Shown: piece by piece, positions 23,499 through 32,864 of the stretch
How positions within the stretch are numbered: position 1 is the first letter of the stretch
Layout: every line of letters begins with the position of its first letter
Assembly (NCBI GenBank): GCA_910579155.1
Contig: CAJTTS010000001.1
Location: 1 to 64,000 of the forward strand
Source of the DNA: an uncultured Oscillospiraceae bacterium
GTDB lineage: Bacteria; Bacillota_A; Clostridia; Oscillospirales; Oscillospiraceae
DNA: 64,000 nucleotides
Direction: 5' to 3'
Made by a program: the position numbers and the translations under genes
Notes under the pieces: model-generated
What the model saw: the letters and a program-made list of their open reading frames with translations, nothing else
What the model was told of the DNA's origin: nothing
Database searches by the model: none

Positions 23499-24917
23499 AT
23501 GCTGATCGAAACCAAAGCCCGGGTGGGCGTGTTCGCCATCGCGCTGGGGGCCTACCTGCCCCAGTTCCCGTCCCTGGTGCCGGAGTTTGAGGGCCAGTAC
23601 AACCACTTCAAGAAGACCCTGCCGGACACGGTGGAGCTCATCGACGGCGGCATCGTCACCACCAAGGAGCTGGCCCAGGAAGCGGGGGACAAGTTCCGCG
23701 CCGCCGACGTGGACCTGGTGATCCTCCAACTGCTGACCTACGCCACCTCCTACAATATGCTCCCCGCTGTCCGGGACCTGGACGTGCCCGTGGTGCTGGT
23801 GAACCTGCAAAAGAAAAAGGCCCCGGACTACGCCAACACCGACACCGCCACCTGGCTGGGCCAGCTCTACGCCTGCGGCGCAGTGGGCGAGATGGTGGCC
23901 GACCTGGAGCGGGCGGGCAAGCGCCACGCCGTCATCACCGGGGTGGTGGAGGGGGGCGACCCCCACGCCCGGGCGGAGATTGAGGACTGGTGCCGCGCCG
24001 CCCAGGTGCGCCGCCGCTTCCGGGACGCCAACCTGGCCCAGATCGGCCGTCCCTACCCCGGCATGATGGACCTGTATATCGACGAGACCAACCTCTATCA
24101 TCGGATGTGGCTGTACACCAAGCAGTTCGACTGGGAGAAGATGTGGGCCATTGCCGACGAGGTCACCGACGAGGACGCCATCCGGGCCAAGGCCCAGGAC
24201 ATCCTGGACACCTTCGACATCGAGGGCGGCGGCACGGTGGAAAAGGTGTGGGAGATGGCCAAGTACGTGGTGGCCTTTGAGCAATGGGTAAAGGACGAGA
24301 ATATCGCCTTTATCGCCTCCCACTACGACGGCTTCGCCCAGGGCAAGGCGGGCGTGCTGGACAGTATGCTCATCCCGGCGTTCTCCATGCTCATCAAGCA
24401 GGGGGTGGCCTGCGCGGTGGAGGGGGACATCAAAGTCGCCATGTCCATGTCCATCCTGAAAACCATCGCCGGGATGGGCCAGCTCTCCGAAATGTACTCC
24501 ATCGACTTCGACGAGGATATCTGCATCATCGGACACAGCGGCTCCGGCGACGCGGATATCTCCGCCCAAAAGCCCACCATGAAGATCGTCCCCGTGTTCC
24601 ACGGCAAGACCGGCGGCGGGTATCTGACCCAGTTCTACCCCCATCTTGGCCCGGTGACCTACCTGGGCATCACCCAGGACCGGGACGGCCATTTCAAGTT
24701 CGTGGTGGCGGAGGGCGTCAACGAGGACGGCCCCATCTTCACCTTCGGCGACACCAATATGCGCACCCGCTTCGCCTGCGGGGCCCGGGCGTTCTGCGAC
24801 AAATGGAGCGAGGCCGGGCCCACCCACCACATGGCGGCGGCGTCCGGCCGCCATATCGACACCATTTTGAAGGTGGCGAAGATCTTCAACGTGCCGGTGG
24901 ATATCGTCACGCGGTAA
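23499..24917 (+). CDS. AraA/FucI-superfamily sugar isomerase, probable L-rhamnose isomerase
   Basis: The 472-residue protein belongs to the L-fucose/L-arabinose isomerase superfamily: Rossmann-like N-terminal region (VGVFAIALGAYLPQFP), the substrate region ASHYDGFAQGKAG, CAVEGDIKVAMSMS and GPTHHMAAASGRH near the C-terminus, with Glu and His residues suited to a Mn2+ site. Because it is flanked by rhaB and an unmistakable rhaD, it probably performs the L-rhamnose to L-rhamnulose step instead of a classical RhaA. L-fucose or L-arabinose activity cannot be excluded. AAAGGGG precedes ATG 23499. Confidence 0.7.
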   Translation: MLIETKARVGVFAIALGAYLPQFPSLVPEFEGQYNHFKKTLPDTVELIDGGIVTTKELAQEAGDKFRAADVDLVILQLLTYATSYNMLPAVRDLDVPVVLVNLQKKKAPDYANTDTATWLGQLYACGAVGEMVADLERAGKRHAVITGVVEGGDPHARAEIEDWCRAAQVRRRFRDANLAQIGRPYPGMMDLYIDETNLYHRMWLYTKQFDWEKMWAIADEVTDEDAIRAKAQDILDTFDIEGGGTVEKVWEMAKYVVAFEQWVKDENIAFIASHYDGFAQGKAGVLDSMLIPAFSMLIKQGVACAVEGDIKVAMSMSILKTIAGMGQLSEMYSIDFDEDICIIGHSGSGDADISAQKPTMKIVPVFHGKTGGGYLTQFYPHLGPVTYLGITQDRDGHFKFVVAEGVNEDGPIFTFGDTNMRTRFACGARAFCDKWSEAGPTHHMAAASGRHIDTILKVAKIFNVPVDIVTR

Positions 24918-24988
24918 AACGGTAAAAAGCGCGCGCCTCGCCGGGAGGCGGGGGGGCGCGGACACGATAATTTTGGAGGGAATCTGTG

Positions 24989-25801
24989 ATGAAAGACATT
25001 CTGAACGCCCCGTTCCTGGTGGAGATGGTGCGCACCTGCACCAATATGTACGCTCACGGCTGGGACGAGCGCAACGGCGGGAATATCAGCGCCCTGCTGG
25101 ACGAGGCCGACGTGTCCGAATACCTGGACGTGAACGCGGTACTCCGGGACATCCCCACCGGGTTCGAGGCCCCAGCCCTGGACGGGAAGTATTTCCTGGT
25201 CACCGGCACCGGCAAGTATTTCAAGAACGTACAGTACGACCCGGCCCGGAACCTGGGCTTGGTGAAGCTCACCGACGGCGGCAAGACCGCCCGGCTCCTG
25301 TGGGGGTTCACCGACGGGGGGAAATTCACCTCCGAGTTCCCCGCCCACATGATGAGCCACGCCGCCCGGCTGAGCGTGGAGCCGGGCAACCGCATCGTCA
25401 TGCACTGCCACCCCGCCAACCTGCTGGCCATGACCTACGTCCACGACCTGGACAGCCGCGCCTTCACCCGGACGCTGTGGCAGATGTGTACCGAGTGTAT
25501 CGTGGTGTTCCCCGAGGGGGTGAACGTGCTGCCCTGGATGCTGTGCGGTACCAACGAGATTGGTGAGGCCACCGCCGAGGAGATGAAAACCGCCCGGCTG
25601 GTGGTGTGGGCCCAGCACGGTATCTATGGGGCGGGCAAGGACTTGGACGAGACCTTCGGACTCATCGAGACGGCGGAAAAGGCGGCGGAGGTCTACATGA
25701 AGATTGCCCATCTGCCCCTGAAAACTACCATCACCGACGACCAGATGCACCAACTGGAGGCGCATTTCGGCGTCAAGGCCCGGGAGGGCTGGCTGGGCTG
25801 A
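24989..25801 (+). CDS. rhaD: Rhamnulose-1-phosphate aldolase
   Basis: The 270-residue class II aldolase splits L-rhamnulose-1-phosphate into dihydroxyacetone phosphate and L-lactaldehyde. Motifs match RhaD closely: GWDERNGGN at the N-terminus, FLVTGTGKYFKNVQ.DPA.NLGLVK, the zinc ligands in VMHCHPANLLAMTYV and later QHGIYGAG, and ETFGLIETAEKAAEV. Full length compared with E. coli RhaD (274). ATG 24989 is preferred over GTG 24986 because TTGGAGGG is then 8 bp away. It fixes the sugar of this operon as rhamnose. Confidence 0.92.
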   Translation: MKDILNAPFLVEMVRTCTNMYAHGWDERNGGNISALLDEADVSEYLDVNAVLRDIPTGFEAPALDGKYFLVTGTGKYFKNVQYDPARNLGLVKLTDGGKTARLLWGFTDGGKFTSEFPAHMMSHAARLSVEPGNRIVMHCHPANLLAMTYVHDLDSRAFTRTLWQMCTECIVVFPEGVNVLPWMLCGTNEIGEATAEEMKTARLVVWAQHGIYGAGKDLDETFGLIETAEKAAEVYMKIAHLPLKTTITDDQMHQLEAHFGVKAREGWLG

Positions 25802-25900
25802 AGCCGGGCGGGGCAGGAACCGGGAGGGATCATGGCTTGTTTTTCGCGGTGAGCTGCGTTATAATGAGGGAGATATGAAACGGATTCGGAGGTGGGCAGG

Positions 25901-27130
25901 ATGCCGAACCGCCCAACCTTAAAAACCATCGGGCAGATCGCGGGGCTGTCCCACGTGGCGGTCTCCAAGGCGCTGCGGGACGCCCCCGACATCTCCGCCG
26001 CCACCAAGGAACGGGTCAGAAAAATCGCCGAGGAATTGGGCTACACCCCCAACGTGGCCGCCCGGAACCTCTACCTCCAGCGCGCCGGCGCCATCGGCAT
26101 GGTGGTGCCGGCCATGGGGGAGAGCACGGCCTACGATCTGTTGTTCAATGTGGTCAGCGCCGCAGCCGCGGATATGGGCTACTGCGTCATGCTGGGCAGC
26201 AGCCACCGCAATCCCAGGCTGGAGGAGCGCCACTGCCGCATGATGGTGGGCAACCAGGTGGGAGCCCTCATCGTGGTGCCTTGTACCAGCGATGTGGCCC
26301 CCATCAAAGCCGCCTGCGGCCCCACCCCCGCCATTTTCATCGGCGGAAAGACCGCCCCGGAGGAGGAGTACGCCATTCTGTGCGACTACCGCCACAGCGG
26401 GGCGCTGGCGGTGGAGCATTTGACCGGGCTGGGCCATGAGGACATCGCCCTGCTGACCTATGAGCCGGAAAACCGCACCATCCTGCAAAAGGAGGAGGGC
26501 TTTGCCCAGGCCATGAGGGACCGGGGGCTGACGCCCAGGATCATCCGGACCGGTAACGCCGCCAATACGATGCAGGCCGGGATAGAGGGGGTGGAGCGGC
26601 TGCTGGAGCAGAAGGCGCTGCCCACCGCCTCCATCGTGTTTCTCCCCCTGGGGATGGCGGCGGCGAAATCCCTGGGCTATGACGAGGAAACAGGCATGGC
26701 CATGGTGATGCTGGGCACCAACGCGGGCTTCGCGGCGGGAATCTATAACCCGTTTTCCGTGGGCATCGCCCAGACCATCGCGGAGCTGCCCCTGTATTCC
26801 GGGGCGTGGCTGCGCTGGTTGCTGCTGGCGGTCCTGGTCCCTGTGACCGGCGCTTATATCGTCCGACGGGCGGGAAAGCCCGCCCTGTCCGGAGAGGCGG
26901 TGCTTTTGGCGGACGCGCTGTGCCTGTCCCGGCAATCGGCGGTGCTGGCCTTCCAGTTGGGGGACGGGCTGACCAACCTGGTTTCCCCCGTTTCCAGCAC
27001 CCTGGTGAGCTGCCTGGCCATATCCGGGGTGAGTTATCCGAAATGGATCAGATATTTCCTGCCCTTGGTGGGGCTGTACCTGACGGTGGGCACGGCGTTT
27101 ATGCTGCTGGCCGGGGCCGTAGGATATTGA
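25901..27130 (+). CDS. Chimera: LacI-type regulator fused to YfcC-like transporter pieces
   Basis: An intact 409-residue frame of three parts. Residues 1-243 are a LacI/GalR regulator: HTH (TLKTIGQIAGLSHVAVSKAL), hinge TPNVAARNL and most of the sugar-binding domain. At LPTA the family pattern stops and residues 244-329 read as a membrane segment of the YfcC/DcuC-like transporters (FLPLGMAAAKSLGYD, AGIYNPFSVGIAQTIAELPL). Residues 333-409 read as the C-terminal part of the same transporter (LSRQSAVLAFQLGDGLTNL, VSYPKWIRYFLPL). The middle of the transporter is absent. Two in-frame deletions explain it. It could act as a membrane-tethered regulator or be a dead fusion. ATG 25901 has GGAGG 8 bp upstream. 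Confidence 0.75.
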   Translation: MPNRPTLKTIGQIAGLSHVAVSKALRDAPDISAATKERVRKIAEELGYTPNVAARNLYLQRAGAIGMVVPAMGESTAYDLLFNVVSAAAADMGYCVMLGSSHRNPRLEERHCRMMVGNQVGALIVVPCTSDVAPIKAACGPTPAIFIGGKTAPEEEYAILCDYRHSGALAVEHLTGLGHEDIALLTYEPENRTILQKEEGFAQAMRDRGLTPRIIRTGNAANTMQAGIEGVERLLEQKALPTASIVFLPLGMAAAKSLGYDEETGMAMVMLGTNAGFAAGIYNPFSVGIAQTIAELPLYSGAWLRWLLLAVLVPVTGAYIVRRAGKPALSGEAVLLADALCLSRQSAVLAFQLGDGLTNLVSPVSSTLVSCLAISGVSYPKWIRYFLPLVGLYLTVGTAFMLLAGAVGY

Positions 27131-27141
27131 ATGAGAACAGG

Positions 27142-27179
27142 GGCCGCGAGGGTTGATTTCCCCCGCGGCCTTCTTTTTG
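27142..27179 (+). terminator. Intrinsic terminator after the LacI chimera
   Basis: GGCCGCG (27142-27148) pairs with CGCGGCC (27164-27170), extended by AGGG/CCC, followed by TTCTTTTTG. Confidence 0.85.
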
Positions 27180-27201
27180 TGCCGCCGTCCCTCCAAAACG
27201 A

Positions 27202-27230
27202 TTGACAATCCCTGGCCGGAACGGTATAAT
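27202..27230 (+). promoter_or_regulatory. Consensus sigma-A promoter
   Basis: TTGACA (27202-27207), 17-bp spacer, TATAAT (27225-27230): a perfect consensus. It drives the broken LRR surface gene that begins about 70 bp later; such strength is unexpected for a pseudogene. Confidence 0.85.
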
Positions 27231-27308
27231 GGTCATTACTTACACGAGAAAGAAAACGGCGCACCGGCCAGACCGGAAAAGGCGCGGGCCAGCAACGTGC
27301 GCAGCGCC

Positions 27309-30300
27309 ATGGGCAACAGCTACTCTGAGATCGAGTCGGTTACCCTGGGGCTGGGGATCGCATCCATTGGGGATCAGGCATTTTCCGACTGGGCCGTGCT
27401 GAAGAGCGTCACCATTCCCGGCAGTGTGGAGTCCATCGGGAACGAGGCGTTCTGCAATTGTTGGAACCTCACCGGCCTGACTATCCCCAGCGGGGTGAAA
27501 TCCATCGGAGACCTGGCGTTTTGCGGTTGCGAAAAGCTCACCAGCCTGACCATCCCCGCCGGGGTGGAGTCCATCGGGGGACAGGCGTTTGACAGTTGCT
27601 TCGGCCTGACCAGCGTAACCATCCCCGCCGGGGTCAAATCCATCGGAAACCGGGCGTTTGCCAGTTGCAGCCAAGTGACGAGCTTCACTTTTTCCGGCGA
27701 GGTGGGCCCCATCGGGGAGGACGCGTTTGCCGACTGCATCGCCCTGACCAGCGTGGTGTTTCCCGGTGGGGTGGAGTCCGTTGGGCCCGGTGCGTTCAAT
27801 AATTGCAAGGAGCTGACCGGCGTCACGTTTTCCGGCAATGTGGACGCTGTGAGGGACTATGCGTTTTCCTACTGCACGGCGCTGACCAGCGTTACATTTG
27901 CCGGCGACATCGGCGACAGCGCGTTTAACGATTGCGAGGGCCTTACGCGGATCCAGATTCCCGTCGCCGTGGCCAACATCGGGCCGGGGGTGTTCCACGG
28001 TTGCGATAACCTGTCCGCCGTGTATGTCAAGAGCGTGGAGCAGATCGACAAACAGGCGTTGAACGGGTGCGAGGAGCTCAGGGACGTCTATTTCGGCGGC
28101 ACGCAGGCGGAGTGGGACGCGGCGGGCGGCGCAGCGGCCCTTGCCAACGCCGGGGATCCCCGGCCGGTCCTCCATCCCGAGACTGCGGGTCTGCCCGACA
28201 CGGAAGCGGGCGACCTGGAAACCCTGCTGCGGCTGATTCGGGAGGGGACCGACTCCAAGGCGGGGCGCACCGAGGTTTGGCTGGCCGGGGATATCGACCT
28301 GGGCGGCGACGCGCTGACAATCCCGGAGGATTGCAACTTGGTTCTCGACCTCCGGGGCCGCAATATTACCGCCTCCAACTCCCCGGCCATCGAGGTGCTG
28401 GGGACCTGACCGTACTGGACAGCACGGCGGGCCAAGCGCCCGTGGTGACGGGCACTGCCGTGTCCTACACTTCCGGTCGCATTATTGCCATCGGCGGGGA
28501 CGGGGTGTATGTGCAGCCGGGCCGGACATTCCAACTGCTCAGCGGCACCATCGACGCGGCGGGGCGGGGTGTGGCCGTCTACGCCGACCGAAACGAGGAC
28601 AGCGAGTGGTTTGAAACCACCGCCCAAATCACCGGCGGCTATGTGAAGGCGGTGGATTCCGCCGTCCTGGTGCGGGGCAACGGGGCGGCGGCAAACATCG
28701 GAGAGGCCGTTCTGGCCAGTGAGAGAGCCCCTGTGATTACCGGCGGCGAGGACGGGGCGGCAGGCGACACGTCGATTGCCCTTAACGGGGCCATGCTGAT
28801 CGCCCGGGGCGCGGCCCCCGGAAGCCTCCCCTGCGGCATCTATCACCCCCAGAAGGGCAGGTTAAACATCTACAGGACCGAAATATATGCCCAGGGCGGT
28901 GTCGGCGTCCTCATGCGCGGCGGCACGCTGAGTATAAATAGCGACCCGACGAAATTTTACACCGGCGGCTCGGGGCAAGGCGTCATCGGAAGTCCGGCGC
29001 AGGTGCTGCCTGCCGGACAGCCCATCGTCATGGATCAGGCCAGCAAGCTCTATGATTGCGATAGGACCACCGTCTATTTGAGCAAGCTGCTGAGCAATCC
29101 GACGGAGTTCAGGCCCACGGCATATCCCGCCGATGGGTTTGGCCTGAGCACAGTGATTTCCAGCAACGGCGGCGAGAAATATTCCTTCGGGCGCTTCTGC
29201 ACCGTCACCTTTGACCCCAACGGCGGAGAAGGCGGCGGGACGCGGACCACCAACGCCAACGGGGAGGCGGAATGGCCGGACGACCCCGTGCGGGAAGGGC
29301 GTGTCTTTCGGGGATGGAGCACCGGAAGAAGCGACCTTGCCGGCATCATCGGCCAGCCCTACCGATTTACAAAGGACACCAAGCTCTACGCCCAGTGGAT
29401 TCCCGAGGGCGCCTATGTGGTTACCTTCCTCAGTGCGGCCAACGGCTCCGTCCACGCGGTCTCGGTTACCGGACTGGACGGGGTGCTGGTGGACTGGCCG
29501 ACCTCCGCCCTCTACGGCTACGAGGGCAAGGTGTTCATGGGCTGGTCCGCCGACCCGGACTGGGAGGAGTACCCGTTTGACCGGTCGTTCACCAAGGACA
29601 CCACCCTCTATGCGCGCTGGGGCAACCCGGTCAGGCCCCATACCATCACCTTCGATTACAACGACGGCAGCGGCAATACCACCACAATGCAAACAGACTT
29701 AAACGGGCTGTTGCCTGGCCGACCCACGCCCACACGGGACGGGTATGTCTTCAAGGGCTGGAGCTGGTCCAGCAGCTACGACATCTTCCCGCGGAGCGAC
29801 TTCGCTTTTTATGAAGACACCCGCTTCTATGCCCGGTGGATTCCCAATGACGGCTATATTATCACCTTCCACCCGAATAACGGCGGCGCGGACGAGACCA
29901 GGAGGACCCTTGCCACCGGGGTGGTGACCGATTGGCCCGATGAGCCGAAGCTGGAGGGCTACACCTTTGGTGGCTGGTATGCCGCCATATCCGGCGGCGA
30001 ACAGGTCTCCGCCTCCACTGTATTTACGGGGAATGCCACCGTTTATGCCCACTGGACCCAAGCTTCCTCCGGGATATCCCCCACCGACACCTATCAGATA
30101 TATACCCCCGGCAGCGCCTACGGAGGCAGCTTTTCCGTCAGCCATACCACCGCTGCGGGCACGGTTGTAACCGTTCAGGCCAGCCCGTGGGGCAATTACG
30201 CGCTGAGCCAAATATCGGTCACTCGGCTCGACACCGGAGGGACGGTATCCCTCAGCGGGTCCGGCAACCGGTATACCTTTGCCATGCCCGCCAGTGATGT

Positions 30301-30382
30301 GCGTCTGGGGCTTGCCTATGTCCAGACTTCGGGCGGCTTCGGCAATCCTAAGCGAGTACGCTTTCACCCCAGGCGCTCTTGA
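27309..30382 (+). pseudogene. Broken LRR_5 / InlB-repeat surface protein
   Basis: Two overlapping frames make one former protein. The first (to TGA about 28407) holds about eleven BspA-type LRR_5 repeats of about 23 residues (for example VTIPAGVKSIGNRAFASC). The second, up to 30382, continues with a right-handed repeat region and four InlB/Listeria-Bacteroides repeats (FDPNGGEGG..FRGWSTG..LYAQW) and a terminal sandwich. Reading through needs one extra G in GGGG at 28400-28403 (EVLG|DLTVLD), so this is a one-base deletion or sequencing error. There is no signal peptide and no good ribosome site before ATG 27309. The 3' end runs into unrelated DNA near 30345 without an anchor. Confidence 0.75.
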
Positions 30383-30546
30383 CCTGTGGGCAGGCGAACA
30401 CCATTCTCATGCGGTTTTTGTCCAACGTGAGATGAATACGGCAGTTAGCGCCAGAAGCAAGAGGCAACCAATCGCCCTTGGAAATTTTAGCAACCGCCGG
30501 TTGCACTTCGCAAAAAACGCGTCGCGGGACAAAGGCGGCGGGATAG
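30348..30546 (-). other. Minus-strand open frame of unknown origin
   Basis: A 66-codon stop-free frame ending at TAG (30348-30350) reads as protein-like sequence, including KISKGDWLPLASGANCRIHL and LDKNRMRMVFACPQVKSAW. No start codon with a ribosome site is visible. It overlaps the 3' end of the surface pseudogene and stops at the convergent terminator. Perhaps a small mobile repeat or gene fragment; not recognised. Confidence 0.3.
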
Positions 30547-30578
30547 AAAAGCTCCCCTGCTGCGGCAGGGGAGCTTTT
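30547..30578. terminator. Bidirectional terminator
   Basis: A perfect 14-bp stem, AAAAGCTCCCCTGC (30547-30560) with 30565-30578, loop TGCG, flanked by A and T runs so it can serve both the plus-strand surface gene and the minus-strand SDR. Confidence 0.85.
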
Positions 30579-30603
30579 GCGCTGTCCGTTTCTTCGCGCT
30601 TCT

Positions 30604-31341
30604 TTAGGTCATTGCCGCGCCGTCCACCTTCAGCACGGTGCCGGTGACGTAGCCGGCCTGGTCGCTGGCCAAGTACAGGAAGGCGTTGGCCACGTCCTCA
30701 GGCTGGCCCACGCGGCCCAGGGGGATTCCGGCAGAGATGCGGTCCACCATCTCCTTGGGCAGCGAGGCCACCATGTCGGTGGCGGTGACGCCGGGAGCCA
30801 CGGCGTTGACGCGGATCTGGTCCTTGGCCAGCTCGCGGGCCCAGGACCGGGTCAGGCCGTTGACGGCGAACTTGGAGGCGGGATAGCCGCTGCCGGAGGG
30901 CTGGCCGAACTCGGACACCATGGAGCTGGTGTTCAGGATGACGCCGCCGCCCTGCTCCCGCATGATCCGGGCCGCTGCCTGGGCGCACACGAACAGCGCC
31001 TTCACGTTCAGGTCAAAGATTTTGCCGAACTCGTCCACGGTGTAGTCGTACAGACTGGTGCGGGAGGAGATGCCCGCGTTGTTTACCAGGATATCCAGGC
31101 TGCCGAACTTCTCCTTGGCGGCGGCAAAGGCGGCGCCCACCGCCTCGGGGTCGCACAGGTCGGGGCAGGCGCCCGTCACGCGTCCGCCGTACTCGGTGAG
31201 CTTGGACAGGGCCTTGTCCACCGTCTCCTGCCGGGAGCCGCACACCACCACGTTGGCGCCGTTGTCCAGATAGGTTTTCACGATGGCAAAGCCAATGCCC
31301 CGGGTGCCGCCGGTGACGACGGCTGTCTTGTTTTTCAGCAT
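30604..31341 (-). CDS. SDR oxidoreductase, FabG-like
   Basis: The 245-residue classical short-chain dehydrogenase has the cofactor motif TGGTRGIGFA (residues 10-19), NNAG at about 88, catalytic Ser in NTSSM, Tyr/Lys in YPASK and the C-terminal GTVLKVDGA. It reduces a 3-oxo or sugar/polyol carbonyl using NAD(P)H. It stands alone with its own promoter, not in a fatty-acid cluster, so a role as the house FabG is doubtful. AAAAGGAG precedes ATG 31341. Confidence 0.8.
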   Translation of the reverse strand: MLKNKTAVVTGGTRGIGFAIVKTYLDNGANVVVCGSRQETVDKALSKLTEYGGRVTGACPDLCDPEAVGAAFAAAKEKFGSLDILVNNAGISSRTSLYDYTVDEFGKIFDLNVKALFVCAQAAARIMREQGGGVILNTSSMVSEFGQPSGSGYPASKFAVNGLTRSWARELAKDQIRVNAVAPGVTATDMVASLPKEMVDRISAGIPLGRVGQPEDVANAFLYLASDQAGYVTGTVLKVDGAAMT

Positions 31342-31398
31342 GATACAGGACTCCTTTTTATATGTTGGATGTGGCCGAACCCAAAATACTCATAAACC

Positions 31399-31427
31399 AG
31401 TCTACCTGACGCCGCCAACTTTGTCAA
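31399..31427 (-). promoter_or_regulatory. Promoter of the SDR gene
   Basis: On the minus strand: TTGACA (31427-31422), 17-bp spacer, TAGACT (31404-31399). A second TTGACA is at 31438-31433. Confidence 0.65.
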
Positions 31428-31481
31428 GCATTTGTCAAAGATATGACCCGCTCACCCCCACCCTTCTTAATTATTTTCCGC

Positions 31482-31510
31482 TATACATTTGGGAAATTGT
31501 CTGATATAAT
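31482..31510 (+). promoter_or_regulatory. Promoter of the PepSY gene
   Basis: -35 TATACA (31482-31487), 17-bp spacer, -10 TATAAT (31505-31510), 68 bp before the start codon. Confidence 0.65.
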
Positions 31511-31577
31511 ATTAGTATACGCCGCAAGGCGGCGTCCGCAACATGATAAATACATGCGGGAAAGGAGCGCGCTTGTC

Positions 31578-32798
31578 ATGCCGAAATGGAAAACCCTGTT
31601 TGAAACGCCCAAGAAGACCGCCGTCACCGTGGCCTGCATCTTGGTCCTGTTGGCCACCGTAGGAACAGCCACGGTATACGCCGCCAACGCTTTCGCCCGG
31701 AGTTCCGCCATCGGCGGGGAGGAGGCCGCCAACTTTGCCTTCGCCGACGCCGGGGTGGACCCGGTTTCCGCCACCGGCCTCCACGTGGAATTCGACCGGG
31801 AGCAAGGCCGGTTTGTCTATGAGGTGGAGTTCGCCGCCGATGGGACGGAATATAAATACCTCATTGATTCCACAGACGGCTCGGTGGTGAAGCGGGAGAA
31901 GGAGACTGTCAGCGCCCCCCAGGAGAGCGGGGCGGCGGGGATGACTCCCTCCAGGACGCTGGAGGAGGCCCGGGAGATTGCCCTGGCCGACGCGGGCGTG
32001 GCGGCGGACGCCGCTGTCTTCTCCGAGGCGGAGCTGGATCAGGATAAGGGCCTATGGGTGTACGAATTCAAATTCCAGGCCGGGGACAGCCAATTCGAGT
32101 ACGAGATAAACGCCAATACCGGGGACGTTTACAGCAAATCCGTAAAGACCTACGTTACGCCCAATCCCAGCCCCACCCAATCCACCGCTCCTGCGCCGGA
32201 GAGCGCCGCCCAGCCCGCACCCGGCGAGGTCCCGGCGGCTCGGCCGTCCGACACGCTTCCTCCCGCCGATTCCCATCACCCGGACGACCAAAATTACGGA
32301 GGCGACCGCTCCACGGGGACTGCCCCCGGCGTGGATCTGGAGACGGCCAAGGCCGCCGCCCTGGCCGACGCGGGGGTGTCCGCCGACGGCGCTGTGTTCA
32401 CCAAGACCAAGCTGGACTGGGAGGACGGCGTGCAGGTCTATGAGATCGAGTTTTACACCTCCACCCATGAGTATGAGTACGAGATCTCCGCCTCCACCGG
32501 CGCGGTCTACAACCGCAGCGCGGAGGCCTTCCATACCTCCGTCCAGGACCCGCCCGTTGAGTCCACTCCGGGGATGAGCACCGGCTCGTCCTACATCGGC
32601 ACGACTCAGGCCAAATCCATTGCCTTGGACCACGCGGGGCTCAGCGAATCCCAGGTGATGGTCACCAAGGCGGGCCTGGACCGGGACGACGGCGTGATGG
32701 TGTACGAGATTGAGTTCCGCCAGGGGCGGACGGAGTACGAGTACAAGATCGACGCCCAGACCGGCACGATTCTGGAGCACGAGACCGACCGGGATTGA
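31578..32798 (+). CDS. Membrane-anchored protein with four PepSY domains
   Basis: The 406-residue protein has an N-terminal helix (about 14-36), then four PepSY repeats (about 45-105, 120-190, 255-320, 340-405). Each has an alpha helix with A..IAL.DAG and a strand pair ending YEYEI(N/S)A.TG. A Pro/Ser/Thr-rich linker (about 193-250) separates the second and third. The domain is known in protease propeptides and as an extracytoplasmic regulator of peptidases. With four copies and no catalytic domain this is probably a surface-facing inhibitor or sensor. AAAGGAG lies 10 bp before ATG 31578. Single-gene transcript. Confidence 0.8.
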   Translation: MPKWKTLFETPKKTAVTVACILVLLATVGTATVYAANAFARSSAIGGEEAANFAFADAGVDPVSATGLHVEFDREQGRFVYEVEFAADGTEYKYLIDSTDGSVVKREKETVSAPQESGAAGMTPSRTLEEAREIALADAGVAADAAVFSEAELDQDKGLWVYEFKFQAGDSQFEYEINANTGDVYSKSVKTYVTPNPSPTQSTAPAPESAAQPAPGEVPAARPSDTLPPADSHHPDDQNYGGDRSTGTAPGVDLETAKAAALADAGVSADGAVFTKTKLDWEDGVQVYEIEFYTSTHEYEYEISASTGAVYNRSAEAFHTSVQDPPVESTPGMSTGSSYIGTTQAKSIALDHAGLSESQVMVTKAGLDRDDGVMVYEIEFRQGRTEYEYKIDAQTGTILEHETDRD

Positions 32799-32822
32799 GC
32801 GCCGCCCCTCCCAAGCACACAG

Positions 32823-32857
32823 GCAGGCCCCCGCCGCATCATGCGGCGGGGGCCTGC
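32823..32857. terminator. Bidirectional terminator between PepSY gene and mutS
   Basis: A 16-bp perfect stem (32823-32838 with 32842-32857), loop TCA, between convergent genes. Confidence 0.85.
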
Positions 32858-32864
32858 TCTTGCC

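Noticed and set aside
24921..24960. GC-rich inverted repeat between the isomerase and rhaD as a terminator
   Set aside because: Imperfect stem and no T-tract, and rhaD belongs to the same operon; probably only compositional.
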